This document shows positions 1-12,771 of a stretch of 64,000 nucleotides of DNA, piece after piece. Each line of letters starts with the position of its first letter. Position 1 is the first letter of the stretch. The translations under genes were made by a program, and so were the position numbers. Source of the DNA: Escarpia spicata (Eukaryota; Annelida; Polychaeta; Sabellida; Siboglinidae); the NCBI GenBank assembly GCA_963995525.1, contig OZ023208.1, positions 22,638,120 to 22,702,119 on the forward strand, in the 5' to 3' direction. The notes beneath the pieces are model-generated. The model was not told the DNA's origin, did not search any database, and worked only from the letters and a program-made list of their open reading frames with translations.

Positions 1-1285
1 TGTCAGACCATGTGCACACCACTGGTATGCATAGGTTTTGGAGTGTCAGTCCATGTGTACATCACCGGTACACACAGTTTTTAGAGTGTCAGACTATGTG
101 TATACTACCGGTAAATGTAGGTGTTTTAATATCAGACCATGTGTACACCACTGGTACATGTAGGTGTTGGAGTGTGTCAGAGCATGTGTACTTCACCGGT
201 ACACGTAGGTTTTAGAGGATCAGATCATGTGTACACCACCAATACATGTAGGTGTTTTAGTGTTAGACCATGTATACACCACTGGTACACATGTGTTGGA
301 GTGTCAGATCATGTGTACACCACCGGTACACATAGGTGTTGGACTGTCATACCATGTGTACACCACCGGTAAACATACGTGTTGGAGTGTCAGACTATGT
401 GTACACCACCGGTAAACATACATGTCGGAGTGTCAGACCATGTGTACACCACCGGTAAACATAGGTGTTGGAGTTTCAGACCATGTGTACACCACCGGTA
501 AACATACGTGTTGGAGTGTCAGACCATGTGTACACCACCAGTAAACATAGGTGTTGGAGTTTCAGACCATGTGTACACCACTGGTACACATAGGTGTTGG
601 AGTGTCAGACCATGTGTACACCACCGGTATACATAGGTGTTGGAGTTTCAGACCATGTGTACACCACTGGTACACATAGGTGTTGGAGTGTCAGACCATG
701 TGTACTCCACCGGTAAACATAGGTGTTGGAGTGTCAGACCATGTGTACACCACCGGTTCACGTAGGTGTTAGAGTGTCAGACCATGTGTACACCACCGGT
801 ATACATACGTGTTGGAGTGTTAGACCATGTGTACACCACCGGTAAACATAGGTGTTGGAGTGTCAGACCATATGTACTCCACCGGTAAACATAGGTGTTG
901 GAGTGTCAGACCATGTGTACACCACCGGTAAACATAGGTATTGGAGTGTCAGACCATGTGTACACCACCGGTAAACATAGGTATTGGAGTGTCAGACCAT
1001 GTGTACACCACCGGTAAACATAGGTGTTGGAGTGTCAGACCATGTGTACACCACCGGTAAACATAGGTATTGGAGTGTCAGACCATGTGTACACCACCGG
1101 TAAACATAGGTGTTGGAGTGTCAGACCATGTGTACACCACCGGTAAACATAGGTGTTGGAGTGTCAGACCATGTGCTACACGCAGGTGTTCGAGAGTGTC
1201 AGACCACGTGTACACCACTGGTACACTTAGGTGTTGGAGTGTCAAACCACCACTGGTACACATAGGTGTTGGCGTGTCAGACTAG
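1..1285. repeat. Minisatellite, ~43-bp unit, about 30 copies
   Basis: Head-to-tail copies of a 43-bp unit beginning gtcagaccatgtgtacacca and carrying ACCGGT in most copies run from the window edge to about 1285. Units differ by single bases and the last few are degenerate. The array starts outside the window. Short open frames across it are period artefacts. It may lie in an intron of the minus-strand gene whose candidate exon is at 2487-2763. Confidence 0.95.
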
Positions 1286-1289
1286 TGCT

Positions 1290-2480
1290 GTTGTGCGCAT
1301 GGCACATGCATGGGGGCCACATGAACACAAGGCATTGTTAAACAGTGATAAATGCAAGCCCACTGACCCCCATTTATACCAGCTGCTATTTATAGCCTTA
1401 TCTTATTTCAGAAGCAATCTATTCTGAGCCTGTCGGCACAGTAACAAAATTATGTAAGAAAGTAATTTGTTAAGCGGAACAGCTCCAGGGAAAAATCAGT
1501 TATGAAGCACACAGGTTTGTTATAACGGTTACATGACTTAACCACATATTCTTTTAATTTAAGTAATTGTAAACGTATAACTAAGTTATTTAGCTGAATG
1601 GCCCAACCAAACCGCAGACCCTATTCGGAATATATACAAATGGACAAACACACAAGGCAGGTTGATTGAGACTTAATTACACTTGAGCAGAAAGTAACAG
1701 CAGGGTCTTATTGATAATACTGAATAAAAGCTTCAAGGCCATGTCATAAAAAGAACACGGAAGCATTAGAACAAAAACATGGAGAACAACTGAAATTATT
1801 CTGGAATTACTTGAGAAAAGTTAGTTATGGAAAACTATTATTATTGTATTATGTAAATATATATGGCTGTTACTGCATTGTAAATATTGAACAAATTAAA
1901 TGTTGCAAGAAAAGTTTACCACACTGTAAAACAGTATTGTTTACACAGAAAAGTCATAAAGACATGATATTCTAGAGATAGAATGGAACGTATAAATTTT
2001 GTTAAAGTATTTTTTTTAATATGTATTTTCTAAATGGAAATGTGTCTCCTTAGAAATGTATTTGAAATGCAACTTGATAATATGGCTTTTTACATGGAAA
2101 GACCGTCATTTGAAATGGTAAATGTATTGATTTAAATGTATCTTGTGGCAATAATAAACCTATCTCACTCCCTTGTGGCAATGATAGTCATATTTATTCA
2201 TTCCAGAAATGGAAAACACATTTGATCATATCACGACAAAATACACAATTTTAAGAAATACACATTCCAAAATAAATATTCCAAGAAAAATATACATATA
2301 TATTGAACATATATGAATATACCAAGCAAAACAATTTAAGAGACATGAATAAACAGAAAATCAATAATAAGACATGATATCACCCCCCAATGTATACCTG
2401 TCACTCACTCCATTGTTGCAACAATATCATCCCCTGTAAACCCAGCTTAACCCATATAATCCTCCTCAGGTAGTTATGTC
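1290..2480. other. AT-rich stretch without a recognisable gene
   Basis: I see no convincing coding potential, RNA gene or repeat array here. The sequence is AT-rich with scattered stops in all frames and would suit intron or intergenic DNA. Confidence 0.6.
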
Positions 2481-2486
2481 TCTTAC

Positions 2487-2763
2487 CAACAGTATCATCA
2501 CCGTCACCATCAGGGTAGTTCAGACCGAGGACACTCGCCATCTGTTCGTTGACGTGGTCCTCACTCCCTTGCGGTCTACCAGAGGGCGCCAGTTGCTCTG
2601 ACTGACTGGCCCCAACTGTCACGTCCTCCACCGAGACCTGGGTCGGGTCAGTTGGAGAATCGGTCATTGCGATGTTCTCATAGCCACCTTCACTGTCTCT
2701 CCCTCCCTCCTTGTCTCCTCCCTCCTCCCTTGAGCCAGGGATGGCTTGTTTATCCTCACTCAT
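2487..2763 (-). CDS. Candidate 5' coding exon of a minus-strand gene
   Basis: The minus strand opens with ATG at 2763, three bases after an acceptor-like ttttacag (a possible 5'UTR intron end), and stays open to a donor-like gtaaga whose first base is 2486. The roughly 92 codons are acidic and rich in Ser, Gly, Asp and Glu, contain YENIAM and NEQMASVLGLNYPDG, and have no membrane segment. The frame continues past the donor to a stop at 2401, but that tail looks intronic. I do not recognise the family. Composition and flanking splice-like signals favour a real exon of a gene continuing to the left; chance openness cannot be excluded at this length. Confidence 0.4.
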
Positions 2764-2994
2764 GACCTGTAAAAGTAAAGGTAAGTTCTTTTATAGTGCA
2801 GTATGCTGCTCAAAGCTCTTTACCCTTTACTCGAACACCATCTCAACTTCTCTGGGAAGCATCCAACCTTGCTGCAATTAATGCGCGAAGACTATTCATA
2901 TCAAAAAATATCCACCACTGTCTACTGCCAGGCACTCATTCATACAGCGGAGTGAACTGAAGCAAAGTAGAGTGAAAGAACTTGAACAAGGTTT

Positions 2995-3072
2995 GACACC
3001 GCAGCACAGGATAAAAACCCGGGTTCTCTCAGTCGAGAGTCCGAAGCTCTAGCTACTGCACCACTGGGCTCC
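2995..3072 (-). repeat. tRNA-derived SINE-like fragment
   Basis: Read on the minus strand this resembles a tRNA head: gcccagtggtgcagtagc (box A-like), then agagcttcggactctcgac and a gaacccgggtttttatcc box B region. It abuts a second tRNA-like piece in the opposite orientation. Confidence 0.45.
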
Positions 3073-3320
3073 ACAGTGGTTAGCACATCCGCCTGGCATG
3101 CCAGTGCTCGAGTTCAATACCCGGACCGGGCAGGCATTATATATATTGGTGAAAAAAACGTGGCACTCAACATTGGGGACTGTGTATCCCTCGTGACTTG
3201 GAGATCACGTTAATGTCGGTCCCATCTCAATTTGGGACGTAAAAGAACACTGAGGATGAAAAGCACCTTGGCAGTGACCACCCTCAGTGCCAGCACAGAA
3301 AGGTCGGTTTGGCGATAATA
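3073..3320 (+). repeat. tRNA-derived SINE-like element
   Basis: Begins with a tRNA-like head (cagtggttagcacatccgc as box A, gagttcaatacccgg as box B) followed by a non-tRNA tail of about 190 bp containing gatcacgttaatgtcggtcc. The body lacks coding potential. Family not identified. Confidence 0.5.
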
Positions 3321-3409
3321 TTCTAAAAATATAACCCTAACATTCTAACCACAATACACAGATTAGTCAGTCAACAGAATGTTGCCGAGTGCTGGATACA
3401 ACTAGAACT

Positions 3410-4165
3410 ACAACATACAGCACACAGCAACACTCATCACCTACAGCACACAGCAACACTCATCACCTACAGCACACAGCAACACTCATCACCTACAGCA
3501 AGCAACAACACTGATCATCTACAGCACACGACAATACTCATCACCTACAGCACACTGCAGTACTCATCATGTACAGCACATGGCAACATTTATCAACTAC
3601 AGCATATAACAACACTCATCACCTACAGCACACATTCATCACTTATCACCTGCAGCATATGACAACACTCATCACCTACAGCACATGGCTACATTCATCA
3701 TCTACAGCATGACAACACTCATCACCTACAGCACATGGCTACATTCATCATCTACAGCATGACAGCACTCACCACCGACAGCTCACGGCATCACTTATCA
3801 CCTGCAGCATATGACAATATTCATCACCTACAGCACATGGCTACATTCATCATCTACAGCATGACAACACTCACCACCTACAGCTCACGGCATCACTTAT
3901 CACCTGCAGCAAATGACAATATTCATCACCTACAGCACATGGCTACATTCATCATCTACAGCATGACAACACTCACCACCTACAGCTCACGGCATCACTT
4001 ATCACCTGCAGCATACGACAATACTCATCACCTACAGCACATGGCTACATTCATCATCTACAGCATGACAACACTCATCACCTACAGCTCACGGCATCAC
4101 TTATCACCTGCAGCATATGACAACACTCATCATCTACAGCACACGGCAGCGCTCACAGAAGACAT
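3410..4165. repeat. Composite minisatellite (catcacctacagcacac), with a ~115-bp higher-order unit
   Basis: Short 22-26-bp units (acactcatcacctacagcacac and variants) are organised from about 3690 into a longer unit combining gctacattcatcatctacag, ctcaccacctacagctcacgg and cttatcacctgcagcatatg. Higher-order amplification has followed the initial short tandem repeat. An open frame at 3735-4250 is a by-product. Confidence 0.9.
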
Positions 4166-4359
4166 TCGTAAAGAACTTCAACATGAAGCCTGGCTGTTGC
4201 GAGAGGACAGCATGCTAAGAGACGAAGCAAGGGAAGACTTGACACAATGACAGTACAGTATAGGCGATGATGAAATATGGTCTTCTTCGCTTAGCAAAGG
4301 ATGAACAACTGCACAGACAATGAAGGAGTGTTGATGTTGTAGACCAATGTTCTCTTTGC

Positions 4360-5635
4360 CATCTCAGTCAGTAGACTATGCCTAGATACACCTCACAATA
4401 TACTGCCTCAGTCAGTAGATTATGCATAGATACACCTCACAATATACTGCCTCGGTCAATAGAGACCATGCAAGGAGACATACCTCACAATATACTGCCT
4501 CAGTCAGTAGAGACCATGAAAGGAGACACACCTCACAATACACAGCCTCAGTCAGTAGAGACCATGCAAGGAGACACACCTCACAATACACTGCCTCAGT
4601 CAGTAGAGACCATGAAAGGAGACACACCTCACAATACACAGCCTCAGTCAGTAGAGACCATGCAAGGAGACACACCTCACAATATACTGCCTCAGTCAGC
4701 AGAGACCATGAAAGGAGACACACCTCACAATATACTGCCTCGGTCAGTAGAGACCATGCAAGGAGACACACCTCACAATATACTGCCTCAGTGAGTAGAG
4801 ACCATGCAAGGAGACACACCTCACAATATACTGCTTCAGTCAGTAGAGACCATGAAAGGAGACACACCTCACAATATACTGCCTCAGTCAGTAGAGACCA
4901 TGAAAGGAGACACACCTCACAATATACTGCCTCGGTCAGTAGAGACCATGTAAAGAGACACACCTCACAATATACTGCCTTGGTCAGTAGAGACCATGCA
5001 AGGAGACACACCTCACAATATACTGCCTCAGTCAGTAGAGACCATGAAAGGAGACACACCTCACAATATACTGCCTCGGTCAGTAGAGACCATGAAAGGA
5101 GACACACCTCACAATACACTGCCTCGGTCAGTAGAGACCATGAAAGGAGACACACCTCACAATACACTGCCTCGGTCAGTAGAGACCATGAAAGGAGACA
5201 CACCTCACAATACACTGCCTCGGTCAGTAGAGACCATGAAAGGAGACACACCTCACAATATACTGCCTCGGTCAGTAGAGACCATGAAAGGAGACACACC
5301 TCACAATATACTGCCTCGGTCAGTAGAGATCATGAAAGGAGACACACCTCACAATATACTGCCTCGGTCAGTAGAGACCATGAAAGGAGACACACCTCAC
5401 AATATACTGCCTCGGTCAGTAGAGACCATGAAAGGAGACACACCTCACAATATACTGCCTCGGTCAGTAGAGACCATGAAAGGAGACACACCTCACAATA
5501 TACTGCCTCGGTCAGTAGAGACCATGAAAGGAGACACACCTCACAATATACTGCCTCAGTCAGTAGAGACCATGAAAGGAGACACACCTCACAATACACT
5601 GTCTCAGTCAGTAGAGACCATGCAAGGAAACATCT
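4360..5635. repeat. Minisatellite, 48-bp unit, about 26 copies
   Basis: Near-identical 48-bp units (gtcagtagagaccatgaaag followed by gagacacacctcacaatata and ctgcctcg). Because 48 is a multiple of three, several frames on both strands stay open: a 16-residue repeat with core RDHERRHTSQYTASV on plus and one with LLTEAVYCEV on minus. The homogeneity is at DNA level, including third positions, so array homogenisation explains it better than coding selection. Confidence 0.95.
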
Positions 5636-5639
5636 CACA

Positions 5640-7555
5640 GGAACTATGGGAACTGCTTTGGCCATACCAGCCATGGCTGACCCAATCCATTTCCATGTCT
5701 TAAATTTCCCCTGGCAACTGGACGAGTGACTTATCAATTAAATTATGTTTGATTTCATTTGCAAATATTAAAACTACAGACTAGCACATGATCATAGGCC
5801 AATAATTTGTACAGCTAATGCTACATGAATTGATAATCAACAGCTGCAATGTGTTAATTACACCAGTGCTGTGGCGATTATAATACAATGTTCAAGTGGT
5901 ACACCTAATTTCATTTTTCATTGGTGGGAGAAACAGAGTAGACACATTGTACCTGCTTGTCAGAAATACAAATAATTGGTGTCCATACATGTACATAGGA
6001 ACAAATAAAAATATTTTTTTAGAGTTGTTCGAAAACTTCAGGTACTTAATATTAGCAACTTTTGAAAATTATTAGGATGTGTGAAAAATTACATCACGGT
6101 AACTGCCGTACACGTGATGTTTGTGCCACCTTTTGCGCATCATAAAACATAGAACTTTAAGAAGACATTATCTTTGAAAGAGGCACAGCCTGAAAGCTTC
6201 AGTGACCTCAATGAAGCACTCCTCTCTATTTACGGGTTTCAACAACAAACTCTGAATAGATGTGTGGTGATCAGATTGATGTATAGAAAGCAGAATTGTT
6301 CTCCTCCGCAGACTGCCCATGTTGACCGCAACTACGTAATTAATATCACATGCACGTGCTCCACTGGTGTAAAGATACATACGCCACAGAATATGAAACA
6401 AGGTACTAAATGTATCGTTGTTATTGTGAAATGGAAACAAAAGATAACTGATATTTTGTGGAAAAATTTAAGGTAAAATGTGACCCGCCACAGCGAACTC
6501 TGTATTCAGTCACACAGGCCTAAGCTGCATGTTAGCCTAAAATGTCCAGTCAATTTGGGGATTTTGTCATAAATACGTGCATTATGATCTTATTTTTCAA
6601 TATCCGGTTTATTCTCCTTAACAAATAGTTCAAAACGAATAAAATACATGCATTTATGAATCCATGAATTAAAAAACCATATGCAATACAAGTCAAAATG
6701 ACTTAATTTCACAAAACATCGTTTTTAAAGTTTGTTTCAATTTTAACAATACATAAAAAACTGCTGAAGATATTTTAAAAAATGAGGTGTCATTTTAGAA
6801 CTTATGATCTATAGAAAACAAAATGGAACAAAAATACATTTCAGTTTCCTTTCACAGAATTTATACTTTGTTAACATACAAAGTACCAGTTTTGTTTAAC
6901 TGCTGGAGGAGGATTTTTTATTCAATGTCTTCATCAGTACATATGACGTCATCCAATAGGACGTCACATGTACTGATGAAGATTACTTAGGTACTCAGGC
7001 AGAAGCTTCTACACTATAATTAACATTGATACATTAAAAAGAAATTCATTACAAAATTAACTATCCTGAAAAATGTCCAGTAATGCTGGAAGAGGGAAAT
7101 TTGCCTATACCATGTACCTCTCAAGACTGCAATCATTCCTTCTTACGCATATTTAAATGTATATATTACGATAAGAGAAATTACACCATATTAATGTATT
7201 ACACAAATAACATGTACAACAAGAGTTGTACGACCAACGTCAATCTACCTACGCCGTTAGTTTCCTCTCTTCTTCTATTCCACGAAACTCTTGGAATATG
7301 TCCAAATTTTTTGTGCTACAAGCACCAACCGCTCTCACTGACTTTTAAGCTGTCTCTGACTGGAGACTTAGCCCAACTGCAGGAGTTGCCTGATTATTTC
7401 CACTGGTTGCACAACGGAATCAGTGAGGCCTGCCCTCTTGGGCTGCTAAGTACTATCAGCCCATTCAGAGCAGTTAAAGAGAGCGTCAGACCATGAAATA
7501 TAATTTGTTGTGCCTACTGCAAAGGCATGCACTGCAAAGGCATGCACCTGGGCAT
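5640..7555. other. Unique AT-rich sequence, no supported gene
   Basis: Only short, compositionally unremarkable open frames occur here (6168-6476 on both strands and 7083-7496 on plus), with no recognisable motif or splice context. A near-perfect inverted repeat lies at 6928-6982. Confidence 0.55.
6928..6982. repeat. Near-perfect palindrome with 23-bp arms
   Basis: Arms beginning tcttcatcagtacat and ending in its complement atgtactgatgaaga differ at one position and enclose a 9-nt loop (atccaatag). Each arm contains GACGTC, giving CRE-like TGACGTCA/GACGTCA cores. It could be a hairpin-forming MITE end or a palindromic protein-binding site. Confidence 0.75.
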
Positions 7556-7559
7556 GGGT

Positions 7560-7975
7560 AGTGAAACAGAAATCAAAGGGAAAAAATACCTGAGTGAATT
7601 ATGTAGCAAAACACAACAATGCCTAAGTGAATGGTGTAATATGAATCACGCTGCAAAACACAAAAATAGCTGAGTGAAAGATGTTCCATGAATCATGTCG
7701 CAAAACACAAAAATAGCTGAGTGAAAGATGTACCACGAATTATGTTGCAATTATAACACAAAATACCTCCGTGAATGGTGTACCATCAATGATGTTGCAA
7801 TTATAACACAAAAATACCTGAGTGAATGATGTATTATGAGTCACGTAGCAATTAAAACACAGAAATACTTTGCTGATTGATCCACCATGAATGATGTAGC
7901 AAAACACAAAAAACCTTGGTGAATGATGTACCATGGATTATGTAGTAAAACACAAAAATACCTGAATAAAAGATG
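7560..7975. repeat. Degenerate minisatellite, ~40-60-bp units
   Basis: About nine diverged copies of a unit containing aaaacacaaaaatacctgag and tgaatgatgtaccatgaat, with frequent indels. It directly precedes the 43-bp array. Confidence 0.85.
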
Positions 7976-7979
7976 TTCT

Positions 7980-10005
7980 ATGATGTATGCATCAACTAGT
8001 TGTAGGGGCCAGGATCTACATATGTTTCTATGCATCAACTAGTTGTAGGGGCCAGGATCTACAGATGTTTCTATGCATCAACTAGTTGTTGGGACCAGGA
8101 TCTACAGATGTTTCTATGCATCAACTAGTTGTTGGGGCCAGGATCTACAGATGTTTCTATGCATCAACTAGTTGTAGGGGCCAGGATCTACATGTTTCTA
8201 TGCATCAACTAGCTGTTGGGGCCAGGATCTACAGATGTTTCTATGCATCAACTAGCTGTTGGGGCCAGGATCTACAGATGTTTCTATGCATCAACTAGTT
8301 GTTGGGGCCAGGATCTACAGATGTTTCTATGCATCAACTAGTTGTTGGGGCCAGGATCTACAGATGTTTCTATCCATCAACTAGTTGTTGGGGCCAGGAT
8401 CTACAGATGTTTCTATGCATCAACTAGTTGTTGGGGTCAGGATATACAGATGTTTCTATGCATCAACTAGTTGTTGGGGCCAGAATCTACAGATGTTTCT
8501 ATGCATCAACTAGCTGTTGGGGCCAGGATCTACAGGTGTTTCTATGCATCAACTAGTTGTTGGGGCCAGGATCTACAGATGTTTCTATGCATCAACTAGT
8601 TGTTGGGGCCAGGATCTACAGATGTTTCTATGCATCAACTAGTTGTTGGGGCCAGGATCTACAGATGTTTCTATGCATCAACTAGTTGTTGGGGCCAGGA
8701 TCTACAGATGTTTCTATGCATCAACTAGTTGTAGGGGCCAGGATCTACAGATATTTCTATGCATCAACTAGTTGTTGGGGTCAGGATCTACAGATGTTTC
8801 TATGCATCAACTAGTTGTTGGGGCCAGGATCTACAGATGTTTCTATGCATCAACTAGTTGTTGGGCCAGGATCTACATATGTTTCTATGCATCAACTAGT
8901 TGTTGGGGCCAGGATCTACAGATGTTTCTATGCATCAACTAGTTGTTCGGCCAGGATCTACAGATGTTTCTATGCATCAACTAGTTGTTGGGGCCAGGAT
9001 CTACAGATGTTTCTATGCATCAACTAGTTGTTGGGACCAGGATCTACAGATGTTTCTATGCATCAACTAGTTGTTGGGGCCAGGATCTACAGGTGTTTCT
9101 ATGCATCAACTAGTTGTTGGGGCCAGGATCTACAGATGTTTCTATGCATCAACTAGTTGTTGGGGCCAGGATGTACAGATGTTTCTAAGCATCAACTAGT
9201 TGATGGGGCCAGGATCTACAGATGTTTCTATGCATCAACTAGCTGTTGGGGCCAGGATCTACAGATGTTTCTATGCATCAACTAGTTGTTGGGGCCAGGA
9301 TCTACAGATGTTTCTATGCATCAACTAGCTGTTGGGGCCAGGATCTACAGATGTTTCTATGCATCAACTAGCTGTTGGGGCCAGGATCTACAGATGTTTC
9401 TATGCATCAACTAGTTGTTGGGACCAGGATCTACAGATGTTTCTATGCATCAACTAGTTGTTGGGGCCAGGATCTACAGATGTTTCTATACATCAACTAG
9501 TTGTTGGGGCCAGGATCTACAGATGTTTCTATACATCAACTAGTTGTTGGGGCCAGATCTACAGATGTTTCTATGCATCAACTAGTTGTTGGGGCCAGGA
9601 TCTACAGATGTTTCTATGCATCGACTAGTTGTTGGGGCCAGGATCTACAGATGTTTCTATACATCGACTAGTTGTTGGGGCCAGGATCTACAGATGTTTC
9701 TATGCATCGACTAGTTGTTGGGGCCAGGATCTACAGATGTTTCTATGCATCGACTAGTTGTTGGGGCCAGGATCTACAGATGTTTCTATGCATCGATTAG
9801 TTGTTGGGGCCAGGATCTATAGATATGTCTATGCATCAACTAGTTGTTGGGGCCAGGATCTACATATGTTTCTATGCATCAACTAGTTGTTGGGAGCCAA
9901 GATCTACAAATATTTCTATACATCAACTAGTTGTTGGGGCCAGGATCTACAGATATTTCTATGCATCAACTAGTTGTTAGGGGCCAGGATCTACAGATGT
10001 TTATA
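7980..10005. repeat. Minisatellite, 43-bp unit, about 47 copies
   Basis: Highly homogeneous head-to-tail units containing atgcatcaactagttgttgg and ggccaggatctacagatg. Variants cluster in blocks (for example catcgactag copies near 9620-9800), indicating local unit conversion or slippage. It shares its 43-bp period, but no sequence, with the array at 1-1285. Confidence 0.97.
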
Positions 10006-10339
10006 TGGGACAACACTACCAGGTAAAGTTGTGACTCGGAAACATGGCTTGTTTGCGGATAACACAAGTCAGATGTATGTTTGTATAAGAGCTTAATAAT
10101 AAGCCAGCATCTATTAATTGTTTCTGCAGACCCATTAGCAAAGTGTTATGGAATTATATGGAAATTAATAGAAAAACTATATAAATCTAAAACATTCTGT
10201 ATAACGTCTGTAGAATTCAAAAAAATAATTGTTGTGGCAATGAAATCTTTAGAATTCAATTGAATAATGATACAGAAATTTTTTTTTATTAAAATTTTCC
10301 ACAAAGATCTCATAGAATATATTTCATAGGATATATTCT

Positions 10340-11760
10340 ATAGATATTCTACAATGTTTTGCTAAGGATCACAATCAGCCACACTGAACAAGATTCTATG
10401 ACAGTCTTAAATGGCCGCAGATTGAGATTACGTATATATATATATAACATAACAATGGGTGTCCCCCAAGGCTCATTATTGGGTCCTTTATTGTTCATAA
10501 TATATATATATATATACATATGAATTATATCATCCACTCTAGAAATTAATTTAAGTTCATGTTTGCAGATGACACCACATTATTCACTATACTCAATTCT
10601 AATGGACACTATGGTATTCACAATGAAATACTAAACAGTAAATTAAAAAAAATAAGTATTTGACTCAAAGTGAACAAACTTTCACTAAATGTTAAGAAAA
10701 CAAAAGCCATGGTATTTCATATGCCACAAAAAAGGTTCAGCTTCCTCTCCTTCGAATAGCTCAATCAAATATTGAATGTGTAGATAATTTTCTCGGTATC
10801 ACTATTAACAAACACTTAAATTGGGCCAGTCGTATTGACACACTGACTTCAAAAATATCCCAAACAATAGGAGTGTTAAATAGTCTCAAACATATCCTAT
10901 CAATCAACATCCCGAGAACAATCCATAACTCCCTAAATGTATGCCACCTCAATTATGGAGTGTTGGTCTGGGGGTCTCAGAGTAACCTAAATAATAACAT
11001 TGTCAACATACAGAAAAGGGCAGTTAGAATTATAACTTCTAGTGATTACCTGGCTCATAGTGAACCAATTTTTAAGAGACTTTACCTCTTAAAGCGTGAT
11101 GACATATATAAAATTTAACTACTCAAATTTATTTACAAATTGATCAACATGCAGCTGCCTGATTATTTCAATCAAAACCTACTCTTATTCAATACCCAGC
11201 GCCATCAGCACGCTACTAGGGCATACACAAATGTACCCTAGAGTACATCACAAATTATCCAAAAGAAACATCAGGTTCAGCAAAGCAAAGATATTAAATA
11301 ATTCTCCCCGATATTATTATTAATAAAATATTCACACAAAGTATCCACGGATTCTCCACCTATATTAAAATATACATTATTGAAAGATATCAGATTGCTT
11401 GTACTGTTATTAATTGTTATATATGTGGAAGATAATTAACTAAGATTTATTGTAATGTCTGTTGATGCATTTTGTGATTTTGTATAATGCCTCATTATAT
11501 GCGTATATGTGCACAAGTATATGTCAGCTACTGTACGTACTTTTGATTATAATCTTTTCTTTGACATGTTCATGCATTACCAGTTAAATTACTTTGTAAA
11601 CATACTATTATTATTATTATACTATAATTATTATTCAAGGTGGCTCTCGTGGCAGCGGGATCAAAATGCCTTAACGGGAGTCTCCTGACTTATATACTCA
11701 GTTATAATATGTATTTGTAATTATTGGTCTAATAAAATTCCATTGGTCTTGGTTTTGAGA
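10340..11760 (+). mobile_element. Decayed non-LTR (LINE) retrotransposon, reverse transcriptase C-terminal part
   Basis: Translating piecewise on plus gives reverse transcriptase hallmarks: GVPQGSLLGPLLFIIY near 10455 (interrupted by a TA microsatellite), FADDTTLF near 10562, a KTKAMVFH segment near 10695, then a thumb/connection-like tail ending in the open frame 10873-11118 with YGVLVWGSQ and QKRAVRIITSS. Several frameshifts and stops break the frame. The region 11640-11760 looks like the untranslated 3' end. The motif set fits the Jockey/CR1/L2 group; exact clade unresolved. It is a dead copy. Confidence 0.8.
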
Positions 11761-11764
11761 CATA

Positions 11765-12769
11765 GGTTGATATTAGAGAGCTTATGTGGTTATGGCTGCT
11801 GGGTTTAATAAAAAAATCATGCCAACTACTATCACAAAGAATGCATTGTGTCGACTGGCTGCCATTTACCTATTCTAACCTCCCACCGGCAATCACGTAA
11901 GTTTACTCACAAACACTGGAACAAGACCAATGACTTAAGTGACGTGTTTCACGGCAAGCATGCCTGATTACATTCAGAGAGAAAACATTTAGACAGCTGG
12001 CAATTAATGTTATTGGAAGGTAGCATTATGAAATGACTATGTTTGGTCTTGAGGTCAGAGAGAGCCGACCTCAAGGACAAGGTGACCCTGAATATCAGCT
12101 ACCACAATCCCAGCAAGTAAGAATGTAGGAAATAAAGTCACACCAGCAAAATTAGGTTACAGAAAAATTCAAGTAAAAGGAAAACAATCATAACTTTATA
12201 TTTTGATTTCTTTGTATTTACAATATCAGTGGAACTATTAACCAAATTCATGTGAGTATTAATTATAATAATCAAAGTTAACTTAAATATAAACAAATCA
12301 GTGTTTACTTGTCCTCAAATGTCAAAGAAAATGGGCAAGAGTAAGTTGGAGTATCTTCAGAAATACTCGTTATAATCTTGCATCAAACTTTGTAGTGTTC
12401 AAATATGCAAGACTGTGATAGTTTCTTCATCATTATCATCAAACTGAATTTCGTTGAATTATCAATGAATATTTATTTAAAAAATATTAGTACTTAGTGC
12501 ATAGTCTTTGAATAAGATTATATTGTGATTTAATTTCCTGTGACTTATTTTCGTAGCCAAAACTGTGACTTTATTTCTTCTGTGACTTTTTCTTGTGACT
12601 TTATTTCCATCCACCAGTAACTACCCCTCCCACCTGCTATTCCCCCAGTAACAAACTAACTCCCAGTTATTACACTCCCATTAATTAAACCCCCGGCCAC
12701 TACTCCTCCACTTATTATACCTCAAATATATAAAAATATAAATACCAAAAATATTAATAAACATATAAA
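11765..12769. other. AT-rich intergenic DNA, no gene seen
   Basis: No supported open frame, RNA gene or array. The stretch ends at the TA target site of the pogo-like element. Confidence 0.6.
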
Positions 12770-12771
12770 TA

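Noticed and set aside
1..1285. CRISPR-like array
   Set aside because: Direct repeats without unique spacers, in metazoan DNA; a minisatellite.
4412..5737. Long open frames on both strands (up to 435 codons) in the 48-bp array
   Set aside because: The period is a multiple of three, so a stop-free unit keeps whole frames open; conservation is equal at all codon positions and several frames are open at once. I treat them as array artefacts.
7083..7496. 137-codon plus-strand frame
   Set aside because: No motif, odd composition, no splice or promoter context; could be chance.
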